Shown here one piece after another: positions 17,929-26,309 of a DNA stretch of 61,599 bases; position 1 is the stretch's first letter; each line of letters starts with the position of its first letter. The DNA is from CAYRGG01 sp964423745 (GTDB lineage: Bacteria > Pseudomonadota > Gammaproteobacteria > Competibacterales > Competibacteraceae). Location: positions 1 through 61,599 of the forward strand of contig CAYRGG010000023.1 of the NCBI GenBank assembly GCA_964423745.1. The letters run 5' to 3'. The notes below the pieces were generated by a model, which saw only the letters and a program-made list of their open reading frames with translations, did no database searches and was not told where the DNA came from. The position numbers and the translations under genes are program-made.

Positions 17929-18265
17929 GTCAACCAAGACCGCCCGCTAGACCCCCTCCTGTCCTTTGGGCTAGGAAGAGGAATGCGCGGGTATATGTTC
18001 AATGTGTGCGTACCTGGTCGAAAAATAGTTTCTATTGCGTTTCAATAGTTTCAATTGTATTGAATAGGTTGTGTTTTTTAAAAAGGGTGTCTACATTCAT
18101 TTAATACAAATAAGTCATTTAAGTTTGCGCGATAAGGTTATTGTTTTGAAAGCCATCATCGCATGTCTTTAAGTTAAGTTGCAGCGGAGAATAATTATAA
18201 ATCAATAAGTTAAAAAAATAATGTATAAGATTAGCAGCTTATTTTTGAATTAAAAGGAGATTGTC
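17929..18265 (+). promoter_or_regulatory. Intergenic leader upstream of the autotransporter gene
   Basis: A 337-bp gene-free stretch. The last 200 bp are strongly AT-rich and must contain the promoter of the barrel gene; I cannot fix its -35/-10. A strong ribosome site AAGGAG (18254-18259) lies 6 nt before the ATG at 18266. A short direct repeat of 'gtttcaat' type occurs around 18036-18060. No terminator with a T-run follows the kinase gene. Confidence 0.5.
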
Positions 18266-19780
18266 ATGCATGCGCATTCTAAAAGATCGGTCAGCGTTAA
18301 GCTAAAAGCAAAAACATATCGTGGCGCTGTATCGTCTCGTTTTCGAGCAGACATTTTTCGCTACCATTGGGTTAGATCCTCCCAACTGGCAGGAGTGATG
18401 TTGGGTTGCTGTTTAACACCTTTCATCAGTTGGGCACAGTCACTTCCCCTAGGCCAGGTTCCGGGAGCTACCGAGTTACAATCTAATACAGGCACATCGG
18501 TGCAAAGAACCTGCGGTGGTTTGAGTGCTTTAGAACAGCGGACTGCTCTCCAGCAAGACCTTTTCGAACGTTGTAGAGAATTGGTGCAAACAGCTCCAGG
18601 CACCCCAGATGACTTTAATCTTGGATTACAGCCCGCAGAGCTTAACGCAGCCCTGCAACAAGTCGCTACAGAAGAAGCTGCGGCCGCGGCCGCTTTAGCC
18701 ACCGAAATCTCTTCAGCCAATGCCACCACCGTGATTGCTCGGCTAGCCGCCGTGCGACGTGGTGTGACGGGTTTTGGATTAAGCGGATTGAATCTTTACA
18801 AGGCTGATGGGCAACGCTGGGCAGATGCTGATTTTAACCCCTATGAAGGTATAGGTCAGGGCGGTGGAGGAGCCGGTGACGATAACTTGCTAGGGGGCAA
18901 GTTCGGTATTTTTGTCAATGGCAACATCGGTACGGGGGAAAAGGAAGACACTGAGCGCGAGAACGGGTTCGATTTTGATATTTGGGCAATTACAGTCGGT
19001 GCGGATTATCGCTTGACGGATAATCTTGTGCTGGGGGGTGCCTTTACCTTTAACGACTTAGATACAGATTTTAACACCACTGCTACTGTTTCCGGCGGAG
19101 ATGTGGAAGCCGATGGTTGGAACCTGAGTTTTTACGGAACCCATTATGGGGACAATTATTATGTGGATGGCTTGGTAGGCTTTGGTCAAAGCGATTATGA
19201 CCTTAACCGACGTATTTTCTATCAACCGGGTGGAGGGGCTGTTAATCCCGTTCCAGGTCCTCGGGATCGCACGGCCAAGTCGGATACCGACAGTGATGAG
19301 TTTGCGGTCAGTGTTGGGGGTGGTTATTCTTTGAGCAGCGGGGCCTTTACCTACGGTCCGTTTGCCCGTTTAGAATATATCACCGTCGCTATCGATGGCT
19401 ATAAAGAAACCGGGGCACAGGGCTTAAACCTTAGGGTAGAAGACCAGGATATCGATTCTTTTCAGAGCGTGCTCGGCGGCGAAGTGTCTTATACGGTAAG
19501 CACGGGCTTCGGCGTTTTAGTACCCCAGGCGCGACTCGGTTGGGTGCATGAATTCGCCGATGACGACCGCCGTATTAAAGCTACCTATATCAACGACCCA
19601 AACCAAGTGCAATTGGTGGCGGAAACGGATGCGCCAGATCGGGATTACGGCACCCTACTGCTAGGGCTAGCTGGAGTCTTCCAGGGTGGGGCCCAGGCAT
19701 TTGTCGCCTATGAAACAGTGCTCGGTTTACGGGATATTGAGGAGCATCTGTTTACCATCGGTGGGCGTATTGATTTTTGA
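18266..19780 (+). CDS. Autotransporter-type outer-membrane beta-barrel protein
   Basis: A 504-residue exported protein. A long basic N-region (1-38) and hydrophobic stretch (about 39-58, ending ISWAQS) form an extended signal peptide of the kind seen in autotransporters. Residues 60-200 are an Ala/Gln-rich helical segment. From about 215 to the end comes an autotransporter beta-domain: alternating aromatic strands, NLVLGGAFTFNDLDTDFN, a late WVHEFAD segment, and the final strand TIGGRIDF ending in Phe as required for BAM insertion. The passenger is very short, so this may be a bare barrel with little secreted domain. It begins with a strong ribosome site and converges on the next gene. Confidence 0.82.
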   Translation: MHAHSKRSVSVKLKAKTYRGAVSSRFRADIFRYHWVRSSQLAGVMLGCCLTPFISWAQSLPLGQVPGATELQSNTGTSVQRTCGGLSALEQRTALQQDLFERCRELVQTAPGTPDDFNLGLQPAELNAALQQVATEEAAAAAALATEISSANATTVIARLAAVRRGVTGFGLSGLNLYKADGQRWADADFNPYEGIGQGGGGAGDDNLLGGKFGIFVNGNIGTGEKEDTERENGFDFDIWAITVGADYRLTDNLVLGGAFTFNDLDTDFNTTATVSGGDVEADGWNLSFYGTHYGDNYYVDGLVGFGQSDYDLNRRIFYQPGGGAVNPVPGPRDRTAKSDTDSDEFAVSVGGGYSLSSGAFTYGPFARLEYITVAIDGYKETGAQGLNLRVEDQDIDSFQSVLGGEVSYTVSTGFGVLVPQARLGWVHEFADDDRRIKATYINDPNQVQLVAETDAPDRDYGTLLLGLAGVFQGGAQAFVAYETVLGLRDIEEHLFTIGGRIDF

Positions 19781-19802
19781 TGAAAAGAGTCGCTGAAGAA
19801 AA

Positions 19803-20654
19803 CTATAGTTTCTTGCCTAGTCGCTCAAGAATAGAGGGCCATAATCGGCGCCAACAGCACTGGTGGTCAAACTTTTCTATCACCACCCACTGAGCACTGT
19901 GCTGTTGGGATATGACGGACTGTACGATAGCAGGGGGTACATTGCGATCACGACCCCCAGCAAAGTGCCATTGCACTATACCAGGTGATAAGGGAGGGCG
20001 GGTTGCTGGATTAAAAGAGCCATATAAAGGACTGTAACCATGCCAAGCAGTCCAAGCTTGGGAATTTAAGTTCCCAGCAATGGTCACCACGGCGCTGACC
20101 TCCTCAAAGCGCTCTGCAAGCAGCATGGCGAGGGCGCCCCCACCGCTATAACCGATCAACACCATGTCGGTGTATGGGGTAATTGCTAATATTTTAGACA
20201 AGACAGTCGCCATGCTGTCGAGAACCTCAGGTCCATAGCGGTGGCTAGTCCATAACAAGGGGTTGCAAGGAGGTTCTTGGGACTGGCCGTGGTAACAGGG
20301 GCGTCCTAAATACAAGCTTGCAGCCTTCTCTTGGGCCATAAGAGCAAGGGCTAAGGGGTTTCGAGGTGTGGGATCAGGGGCGATCCGATAGCGATTTAAC
20401 CAAGGTGTGCCATCGCCTTCTAGATAGACGTGTAATTTCTCGCCTTGGATACCATTGCGATATATAACGTGTTTAAAAACAGTGCCTTGCCAGAGTTCAC
20501 GTTTGAAACCAAATTGTTTCGCCTGTTCCTCTAGACGTTCTACGGGGGTTGTGCAGGACAACAGTAAAAGAGTGCTGATGACCAACAGCGCATAGGAGTA
20601 TCGATGGTGTTTTTGCAGTTTTAAAAGAGTTCGGTTTTGCTTAGGGATATTCAA
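19803..20654 (-). CDS. Lipoprotein alpha/beta hydrolase
   Basis: A 283-residue predicted lipoprotein with a signal peptide ending in a lipobox (LLLLSC, lipidated Cys34). The mature domain is an alpha/beta hydrolase: nucleophile Ser170 in GYSGGG, candidate acid Asp236 in AGGRDRNVP and candidate His264 in KFDHQCC complete a triad in the right order. The substrate is unknown; esterase or peptidase activity in the periplasm is plausible. It is monocistronic as far as can be seen, divergent from the caspase-like gene (about 100 bp between starts) and convergent with the autotransporter. Confidence 0.78.
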   Translation of the reverse strand: MNIPKQNRTLLKLQKHHRYSYALLVISTLLLLSCTTPVERLEEQAKQFGFKRELWQGTVFKHVIYRNGIQGEKLHVYLEGDGTPWLNRYRIAPDPTPRNPLALALMAQEKAASLYLGRPCYHGQSQEPPCNPLLWTSHRYGPEVLDSMATVLSKILAITPYTDMVLIGYSGGGALAMLLAERFEEVSAVVTIAGNLNSQAWTAWHGYSPLYGSFNPATRPPLSPGIVQWHFAGGRDRNVPPAIVQSVISQQHSAQWVVIEKFDHQCCWRRLWPSILERLGKKL

Positions 20655-20756
20655 TGATTGAGTTATCAGGGAACTGTTTTTTAGATAGTGAATATTAATG
20701 AACTAATAGTTGACTATGTCTATATTAATAATAGAAACATAAAGGTTTTTTCGATC

Positions 20757-22898
20757 ATGTGTACCTATAAAATTTGCTGGAAAACTATCCTGTCGTTTTT
20801 AATAGCGGTAGGTTTGCTCAATGCCTGTGCAGCACCTGCTTCTAATCAAGCAGACCAGGCTGCCAGCGCTGCTGCATTGGCTTTTAGAGGAGATCCCGAT
20901 AGATTGTTGATCGTGGATTGTTTGCTGCCGGGTCAGATTCGCAAACTGGGATCCCAGTTAACTTATTTATCCCCGCGTCGACCTATAAAAACTGCCGCCA
21001 GTGACTGCGAGATTCGCGGTGGAGAGTATGTATCTTACGATCGTGCCGACTACAAAACAGCCCTGCGGGTATGGTTACCCCAAGCGCAAGGTGGCGATCC
21101 CGTAGCCCAAACTTATGTGGGAGAAATTTATGAAAGAGGGCTTGGGGTGCCACCGGACTACGCTACAGCTGCTCAATGGTATCGCAGGGCAGCCGAGCAA
21201 GATTATTCCCGTGCGCAGATTAACTTAGGTGCGCTTTATGAACAAGGTTTAGGGGTTGCTAAAGACGCCACCACAGCCCTCAACTGGTACCGCAAAGCCT
21301 CTGGCCTTGGTGATGATCAATTAGCCTTTACCTCGACCTTTTCAGCCGAGCGTGATGAACTTCAGCAAGAGGTGACGCTGCGGGAGCAGGAAGCTGATTT
21401 ACTCAGGGAGCGGCTGACGCAGACGGAACAACAATTACAGACCCGTCGCAACAGCGTTGCCACCATGCAGCTAGAATTGGATGAAACCCGCCGTCAGCTG
21501 CAGCAACAACAGGTTGCCTCCCGTGCTGCAGAGCCAGTAGCGGTAGCTGCTGCCGCGCCAGCGGGACAACTGGAAACCCGGCTCGATGAACAGGAGACGC
21601 TCATCAATCTGCAAAACCAAGAGCTCGCTTATCTGCAGCAAGAGGCCGAACGCCAACAAGCTCAATTACGTGCAGAACTGCAAGCCGCCGAGCGCCGTGC
21701 CCAGGGTTTGGAGAGTGACCTTGCCTTTGAGGAACAACAGCGTCAGTCTCTTCAACAGCAAGTGGATTATTTGCAAACCCAGTTGGTGAAGTATCAAGAT
21801 AGCTTAAATGTTCGCAAGCGTTTATTACAGGCTCAGCAGCAGCAGCTTCGGGAAGCTGAGCAGGCGCTGGAACGACAACAACAGGATCGTTCCTCAAGGA
21901 ACGAGGCTGAGATGGAGCGGTTGCGGCAAGAACTCATGAGCAAAAATCAACAACTGGATACAACTCAAAAACAAATTGCCCGCTTAGAAACCCAGGTGCA
22001 GACCCGTCAAAAAGAGCTTTCTAAATTAAGGGCGTTGCGTGTCCAGCAGGCAAGTGTTGACATGAGCACTCAGCCTGCCTTGGTGAAAAGATCTGGTGGC
22101 GCCCAAGCCACGTCCGCATCTGTCAATGCCCCTTTACCTAAAAAAGATTTGAATTTTGGCAGCTATCATGCGCTCATTATTGGCAACAATGAATACACGG
22201 ATTTTCCTGATTTAGACACGGCCATTAGCGATGCCCAGGCCATGGCGAGATTACTCGAAGACAGGTATGGTTTTCAAACCCGTGTCCTAACCAATGCTAC
22301 CCGTTATGAAACGCTTTCGGCGCTTAATGAGTTTCGAGGAAAACTCACCGAAAAGGAGAATTTTTTACTCTATTATGCAGGTCATGGCGAATTAGATAAA
22401 GCCAATGCCCGTGGCCATTGGTTACCTGTCGATGCGGAATCCACCAGCACAGCCAATTGGATCTCTAATATTCAAGTGACTGATATTTTAAATACCATGA
22501 GTGCCAAACATATCATGGTGATCGCTGATTCCTGTTATTCAGGTACTCTAGTCCGTTCCGTCACCACCTCCATCGAAGGTGGACGCTCCGATGAAAAACG
22601 TGTGTCTTGGCTGAAAGTGATGATCAATACCCCTTCTCGTACCGTATTGACCTCAGGGGGTTTGAGCCCGGTTCTGGATAGTGGTGGAGGAGGTGAGCAC
22701 TCGATTTTCGCCAATGTGCTGTTAGAGGTGTTAAACAATAACCAAGATATTCTCGAAGGGCCTCTGTTGTACCGTCATGTGTCTACCCGGGTACAAACCT
22801 CTGCCGCGGAATTAGGTCAAGAACAGGAACCCCTTTATGCACCCATCAAGTATGCAGGCGATTTAGGTGCGCCGTTCTTTTTCGTGCCGGTGAATTGA
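20757..22898 (+). CDS. Caspase-like (C14) lipoprotein with Sel1 repeats and coiled coil
   Basis: A 713-residue multidomain protein. It runs in order: a signal peptide with a plausible lipobox (LLNAC, Cys24); two Sel1-like TPR units (about 112-186); a long Gln/Glu/Arg-rich coiled coil (about 195-440); and a C-terminal peptidase C14 caspase-like domain (about 465-713). The catalytic dyad is intact: His543 in YYAGHGE and Cys593 in ADSCYSG. Metacaspase-type enzymes usually cut after Arg or Lys; the target here is unknown. A GTG at 20688 would extend the frame by 23 residues but would bury the signal peptide, so the ATG at 20757 is preferred (AAAGG lies 11 nt upstream). Being an envelope lipoprotein, it is more likely an envelope-complex enzyme than a cytoplasmic death effector (inference). 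Confidence 0.85.
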   Translation: MCTYKICWKTILSFLIAVGLLNACAAPASNQADQAASAAALAFRGDPDRLLIVDCLLPGQIRKLGSQLTYLSPRRPIKTAASDCEIRGGEYVSYDRADYKTALRVWLPQAQGGDPVAQTYVGEIYERGLGVPPDYATAAQWYRRAAEQDYSRAQINLGALYEQGLGVAKDATTALNWYRKASGLGDDQLAFTSTFSAERDELQQEVTLREQEADLLRERLTQTEQQLQTRRNSVATMQLELDETRRQLQQQQVASRAAEPVAVAAAAPAGQLETRLDEQETLINLQNQELAYLQQEAERQQAQLRAELQAAERRAQGLESDLAFEEQQRQSLQQQVDYLQTQLVKYQDSLNVRKRLLQAQQQQLREAEQALERQQQDRSSRNEAEMERLRQELMSKNQQLDTTQKQIARLETQVQTRQKELSKLRALRVQQASVDMSTQPALVKRSGGAQATSASVNAPLPKKDLNFGSYHALIIGNNEYTDFPDLDTAISDAQAMARLLEDRYGFQTRVLTNATRYETLSALNEFRGKLTEKENFLLYYAGHGELDKANARGHWLPVDAESTSTANWISNIQVTDILNTMSAKHIMVIADSCYSGTLVRSVTTSIEGGRSDEKRVSWLKVMINTPSRTVLTSGGLSPVLDSGGGGEHSIFANVLLEVLNNNQDILEGPLLYRHVSTRVQTSAAELGQEQEPLYAPIKYAGDLGAPFFFVPVN

Positions 22899-23078
22899 TG
22901 GGACAAAGATTGGCTGCTGCGGCTTATTTCATAGCTGCAGCAGTAGGGCATATTAGATATTGAATAAATTTTGCAGACAATGGTGCAGAATTCGATGGGT
23001 TATCGTTGTCTTATTTTTTTAAACAGCATTTTTCTTTATCTCTATTCTGTTAAGTTGTAACCACTCTATTACTCTCTT

Positions 23079-23918
23079 ATGCCCGACCAGAATGTAACCC
23101 TTTTGGATGACCTGGTTAGATTTGTTTCCCACCACAAACGTTTATTTATATTGACTGGGGCTGGTTGCAGCACCCAATCAGGTATTCCCGATTATCGAGA
23201 CGGCGATGGTCAATGGAAGCGCAAACAGCCTGTGCAATATCAGGAGTTTGTGCGCAGCAAAAAGGCACGCCAGCGCTATTGGGCGCGCAGTATGCTGGGC
23301 TGGCCCCTTATGGCCCAGGCACAACCCAATCCTACTCACCACGCTTTAGCGCAGATGGAATCCGCTGGGCTGGTTTACCAGCTAGTGACCCAAAATGTCG
23401 ATGGCTTGCACCAGAAAGCAGGTAGTCAGCGGGTGATTGATTTGCACGGTCGCCTGGACAGCGTGGAATGTTTGAACTGTCATACAAGACTGTCACGGGA
23501 CCTATTTCAACAGGCGTTGCATGCGTGTAACCCGGATTTACCAGCGTTGACAGTGGACAAGGCGCCAGACGGTGATGCGGATCTAGAGGATATTGATTTC
23601 CAGCAGTTTCAAATACCCGCCTGTACAATCTGTGGTGGTGTCTTAAAACCTTGTGTGGTTTTTTTTGGAGAATCCGTTCCCCGCTGTCGGGTGGACCGCG
23701 CTTATGCCCATCTGGAAGAGGCTGATGCCTTACTGATTATCGGTTCTTCATTGATGGTGTTTTCGGGCTATCGTTTTTGTCGAACCGCGAGACAACAAAA
23801 CAAACCCATCGCTGCCATAAATCTCGGCCGCACCCGAGCCGATAACGAGCTGACCTTGAAGATGGCGGGGCGTTGCGAAGAGTTGTTGCCTGGTTTAATG
23901 GCGCGCCTCAATGCTTAA
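23079..23918 (+). CDS. Sirtuin, NAD-dependent protein deacylase
   Basis: A 279-residue SIR2-family protein. The NAD-binding signature GAGCSTQSGIPDYRD is at 27-41, QNVD at 105-108, and the catalytic His123 in DLHGR. The zinc-binding cysteines are Cys131/Cys134 and Cys182/Cys185, separated by a longer insert than in E. coli CobB. The FFGES segment (about 195-199) is also conserved. Sirtuins remove acyl groups from lysines, often on acetyl-CoA synthetase; no acs gene is in view. It stands alone with about 180 bp upstream, and its last four bases overlap the convergent hydrolase gene. Confidence 0.9.
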   Translation: MPDQNVTLLDDLVRFVSHHKRLFILTGAGCSTQSGIPDYRDGDGQWKRKQPVQYQEFVRSKKARQRYWARSMLGWPLMAQAQPNPTHHALAQMESAGLVYQLVTQNVDGLHQKAGSQRVIDLHGRLDSVECLNCHTRLSRDLFQQALHACNPDLPALTVDKAPDGDADLEDIDFQQFQIPACTICGGVLKPCVVFFGESVPRCRVDRAYAHLEEADALLIIGSSLMVFSGYRFCRTARQQNKPIAAINLGRTRADNELTLKMAGRCEELLPGLMARLNA

Positions 23919-24667
23919 GTTGGTTTTTTAGTGCGGCGTCTTAAAAAACGGCTAACTTCAAGGGCGAAGCAGTCGGCGCGCCAGGTATTAGTGGCGGTAA
24001 TATGGGTGGCATAGGGTAATACCCAAAGACTGGCGTCAGGGATATGTCTAAACATCTCTAAAGCTTGATCTAGAGGCACCACGGGATCCCGATCACCGAC
24101 GATGATGAGGGTCGGTTGGGTAATACTGCCCAATACCTCTAAATCGTGGGCATGATCCGAAATGGCTGGGTCCATAGCCTCGGCAACTCGATTAATGACC
24201 AAAGTCCAGGCTTCTGGTCCTCCTTGAGGTTTATGGATATTACTCAGCCAACCCTGCAAGCCTAGCTCACGCCAGTAATCAGGATCGGCCATGCTTTGGG
24301 TGCCCCTAAAGCTGGTTTTTTCCTTGCGGTAGCCTACTCGAAACAATACCAGCTTATGAACTCGGGTGGCAAAATGTAGCGTCGTCCAAAGGGCAACCGC
24401 ACCACCCATGGACGAACCTACCAAATGAGCTTTATCAATGCCAAGCTTATCCATAAGGGCAATCACTTGGCGGCCAACATCACCGATGGTGAGTTGTTCT
24501 CCTAACATGGGGGTTTGGCCGTGACCCAGCTGATCCGGGATGATTACGCGAAAATGGCGAGCGAGAAATTTTAATTGGGGTGTCCATTCTTGACCTGTCA
24601 TCCCGCCACTATGGAGCAGAATGAGGGTTTCTCCCCGACCTGCCTCGGTGTAATGTAATAAACTCAT
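23915..24667 (-). CDS. Alpha/beta hydrolase
   Basis: A cytoplasmic alpha/beta-fold hydrolase of 250 residues in the form chosen here. It has the oxyanion HSGG motif, the PDQLGHGQT segment, the nucleophile elbow GSSMGG, and the acid loop VGDRDPVVP. The usual catalytic His lies in YATHITA. The frame is open to an ATG at 24703, but the ATG at 24667 gives the MSLLHYTEAG beginning usual for such proteins; neither has a good ribosome site. The substrate is not predictable. It is divergent from another alpha/beta hydrolase of different subfamily, about 115 bp apart. Confidence 0.75.
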   Translation of the reverse strand: MSLLHYTEAGRGETLILLHSGGMTGQEWTPQLKFLARHFRVIIPDQLGHGQTPMLGEQLTIGDVGRQVIALMDKLGIDKAHLVGSSMGGAVALWTTLHFATRVHKLVLFRVGYRKEKTSFRGTQSMADPDYWRELGLQGWLSNIHKPQGGPEAWTLVINRVAEAMDPAISDHAHDLEVLGSITQPTLIIVGDRDPVVPLDQALEMFRHIPDASLWVLPYATHITATNTWRADCFALEVSRFLRRRTKKPT

Positions 24668-24783
24668 AGATAAAATAAATAACTCTGTTATCAGCGTTGC
24701 CAACTGCCATTATAGTCTTTTCATCCCATGTCAGACCGGTAGCCTGCCAATCATTATGAGTTTTTCTTAAGGAGTTATCCGTC

Positions 24784-25632
24784 ATGACAATGACTTCCAA
24801 ACATTTTCTTGGCCTCGGTCCTCACGGTTTTCATCGGGTGCACTATACTGAATGGGGAGACCCTAGTAATCCAAGGGTATTGATCTGCGTCCACGGGCTA
24901 ACCCGTAATGCGCGGGATTTTGATTTTTTGGCAACAGCCGTTGAAAAGAATTATCGGGTGATTTGTCCAGATATCGTTGGTCGTGGTCAAAGTGAGTGGT
25001 TAACCCATAAGCCAGATTACAATTACCCGCAGTACCTGAATGATATGACAGCTCTATTGGCGCGCACCGGTGCAGAAGCGGTGGATTGGGTAGGGACTTC
25101 CATGGGCGGTTTGATTGGTATGCTCTTAGCCGCTCAGCCGGGTTCTCCCATTCGCAAATTGGTGATGAATGATGTGGGTCCCTTGGTGCCTAAAACCGGA
25201 TTGGCGCGGATTGCCGAGTATGTCGGCAAACCCGTGAAATTTAATAGCATCGCCGAGATGGAGCGCTATTTAAGGATGATTGCCGCCCCGTTTGGTCCTC
25301 TGACTGATGATCAATGGCGGCATCTCACAATCCACAGTGCCCGGCGCTTGGAAAATGGCGATTATATATTTGCTTACGATCCAGGCATTGCTGAGCCCAT
25401 GAAGACTATTCTAGAGGATGTTAATTTGTGGCCGGTTTGGGATGCTGTGCGCTGTTCAGTTTTAGTGCTTCGGGGCGCCAACTCTGATGTGCTTAACCGT
25501 ACCGATGCGGAGATGATGACCCAGCGGGGTCCAAAAACCAAATTAGTAGAGTTTACGGGTATTGGCCATGCACCAGCACTGATGTCGGATGACCAGATCC
25601 AAACTGTAAAAGATTGGTTAGATAGCCATTAA
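24784..25632 (+). CDS. Alpha/beta hydrolase
   Basis: A 282-residue alpha/beta-fold hydrolase of the subfamily common in beta- and gammaproteobacteria. It shows CVHGLTRNARDFD (oxyanion region), PDIVGRGQSEWL, the nucleophile Ser106 in GTSMGG, a VLRGANSDVL acid loop, and a terminal GIGHAPAL histidine. A strong AAGGAG ribosome site lies 9 nt before the start. An esterase-type function is likely; the physiological substrate is unknown. It lies head-to-head with the previous hydrolase, but the two sequences are not close copies, so this is not a recent duplication. Confidence 0.8.
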   Translation: MTMTSKHFLGLGPHGFHRVHYTEWGDPSNPRVLICVHGLTRNARDFDFLATAVEKNYRVICPDIVGRGQSEWLTHKPDYNYPQYLNDMTALLARTGAEAVDWVGTSMGGLIGMLLAAQPGSPIRKLVMNDVGPLVPKTGLARIAEYVGKPVKFNSIAEMERYLRMIAAPFGPLTDDQWRHLTIHSARRLENGDYIFAYDPGIAEPMKTILEDVNLWPVWDAVRCSVLVLRGANSDVLNRTDAEMMTQRGPKTKLVEFTGIGHAPALMSDDQIQTVKDWLDSH

Positions 25633-25792
25633 ATCGTTACCCTATAAATAGGCTGCAAGGAGGAATGTATACAACCTGTGAAACTTGCGTATAGATTATT
25701 ACGTATATAAATACTGACTAACAGGATTTTTTGTTTGCTAGTTTGGTCATAATAAATTAAGTCTTAGCCACAACCACCCGAGGCTCTTAGTT

Positions 25793-26308
25793 ATGAGAAG
25801 ACTCTATTTTTTAATTCCTGATGTGGAAAGCGCCAAAACCATTGTCAATGAATTACTGCTAGAAAGGATTGAAGAACGCAATATTCATGTGGTGGCGAAA
25901 GACCATCATGCGTTAGAGAAAGCTCATATCCCCGAGGCAGGTCTTTTCGAGGAAAGTGACTTTGTGCCTGCCTTGGAGCGAGGTCTCGCCGTAGGTGGAG
26001 GAACCGGCTTAGTGGCGGGTATCGCCGCAGTCACGTTTCCCCCCGCGGGTCTGGTGTTGGGGGGAGGTGCCATCCTAGCCACAAGTCTACTGGGCGCTGG
26101 TTTGGGGGCATGGGTGGCTAGTATGATCGGTGTGTCGGTACCTAATAGTCATTTGGAAAAATTTCATGATGCTGTTGAGCAAGGGCAGCTTCTCATGTTA
26201 ATAGATGTTCCCAAAGATCGCGTCGATCATATTACCAATTTGGTCAAGAACCATCACCCGGAGGCTAAGGTACAGGGAACAGAGCCCACCATTCCAGCTT
26301 TTCCATAG
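25793..26308 (+). CDS. DUF1269-like small membrane protein
   Basis: A 171-residue protein with soluble alpha/beta-like ends and a central Gly/Ala-rich hydrophobic hairpin (about residues 66-115, GLAVGGGTGLVAGIAAVTFPPAG...). This layout matches the DUF1269 family, whose central glycine-zipper-like segment may insert in membranes. The N-terminus (RRLYFLIPDVESAKTIVNELL) resembles general-stress YflT-like proteins. The function is unknown. It ends one base before the convergent K+ channel gene. Confidence 0.6.
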   Translation: MRRLYFLIPDVESAKTIVNELLLERIEERNIHVVAKDHHALEKAHIPEAGLFEESDFVPALERGLAVGGGTGLVAGIAAVTFPPAGLVLGGGAILATSLLGAGLGAWVASMIGVSVPNSHLEKFHDAVEQGQLLMLIDVPKDRVDHITNLVKNHHPEAKVQGTEPTIPAFP

Positions 26309-26309
26309 G

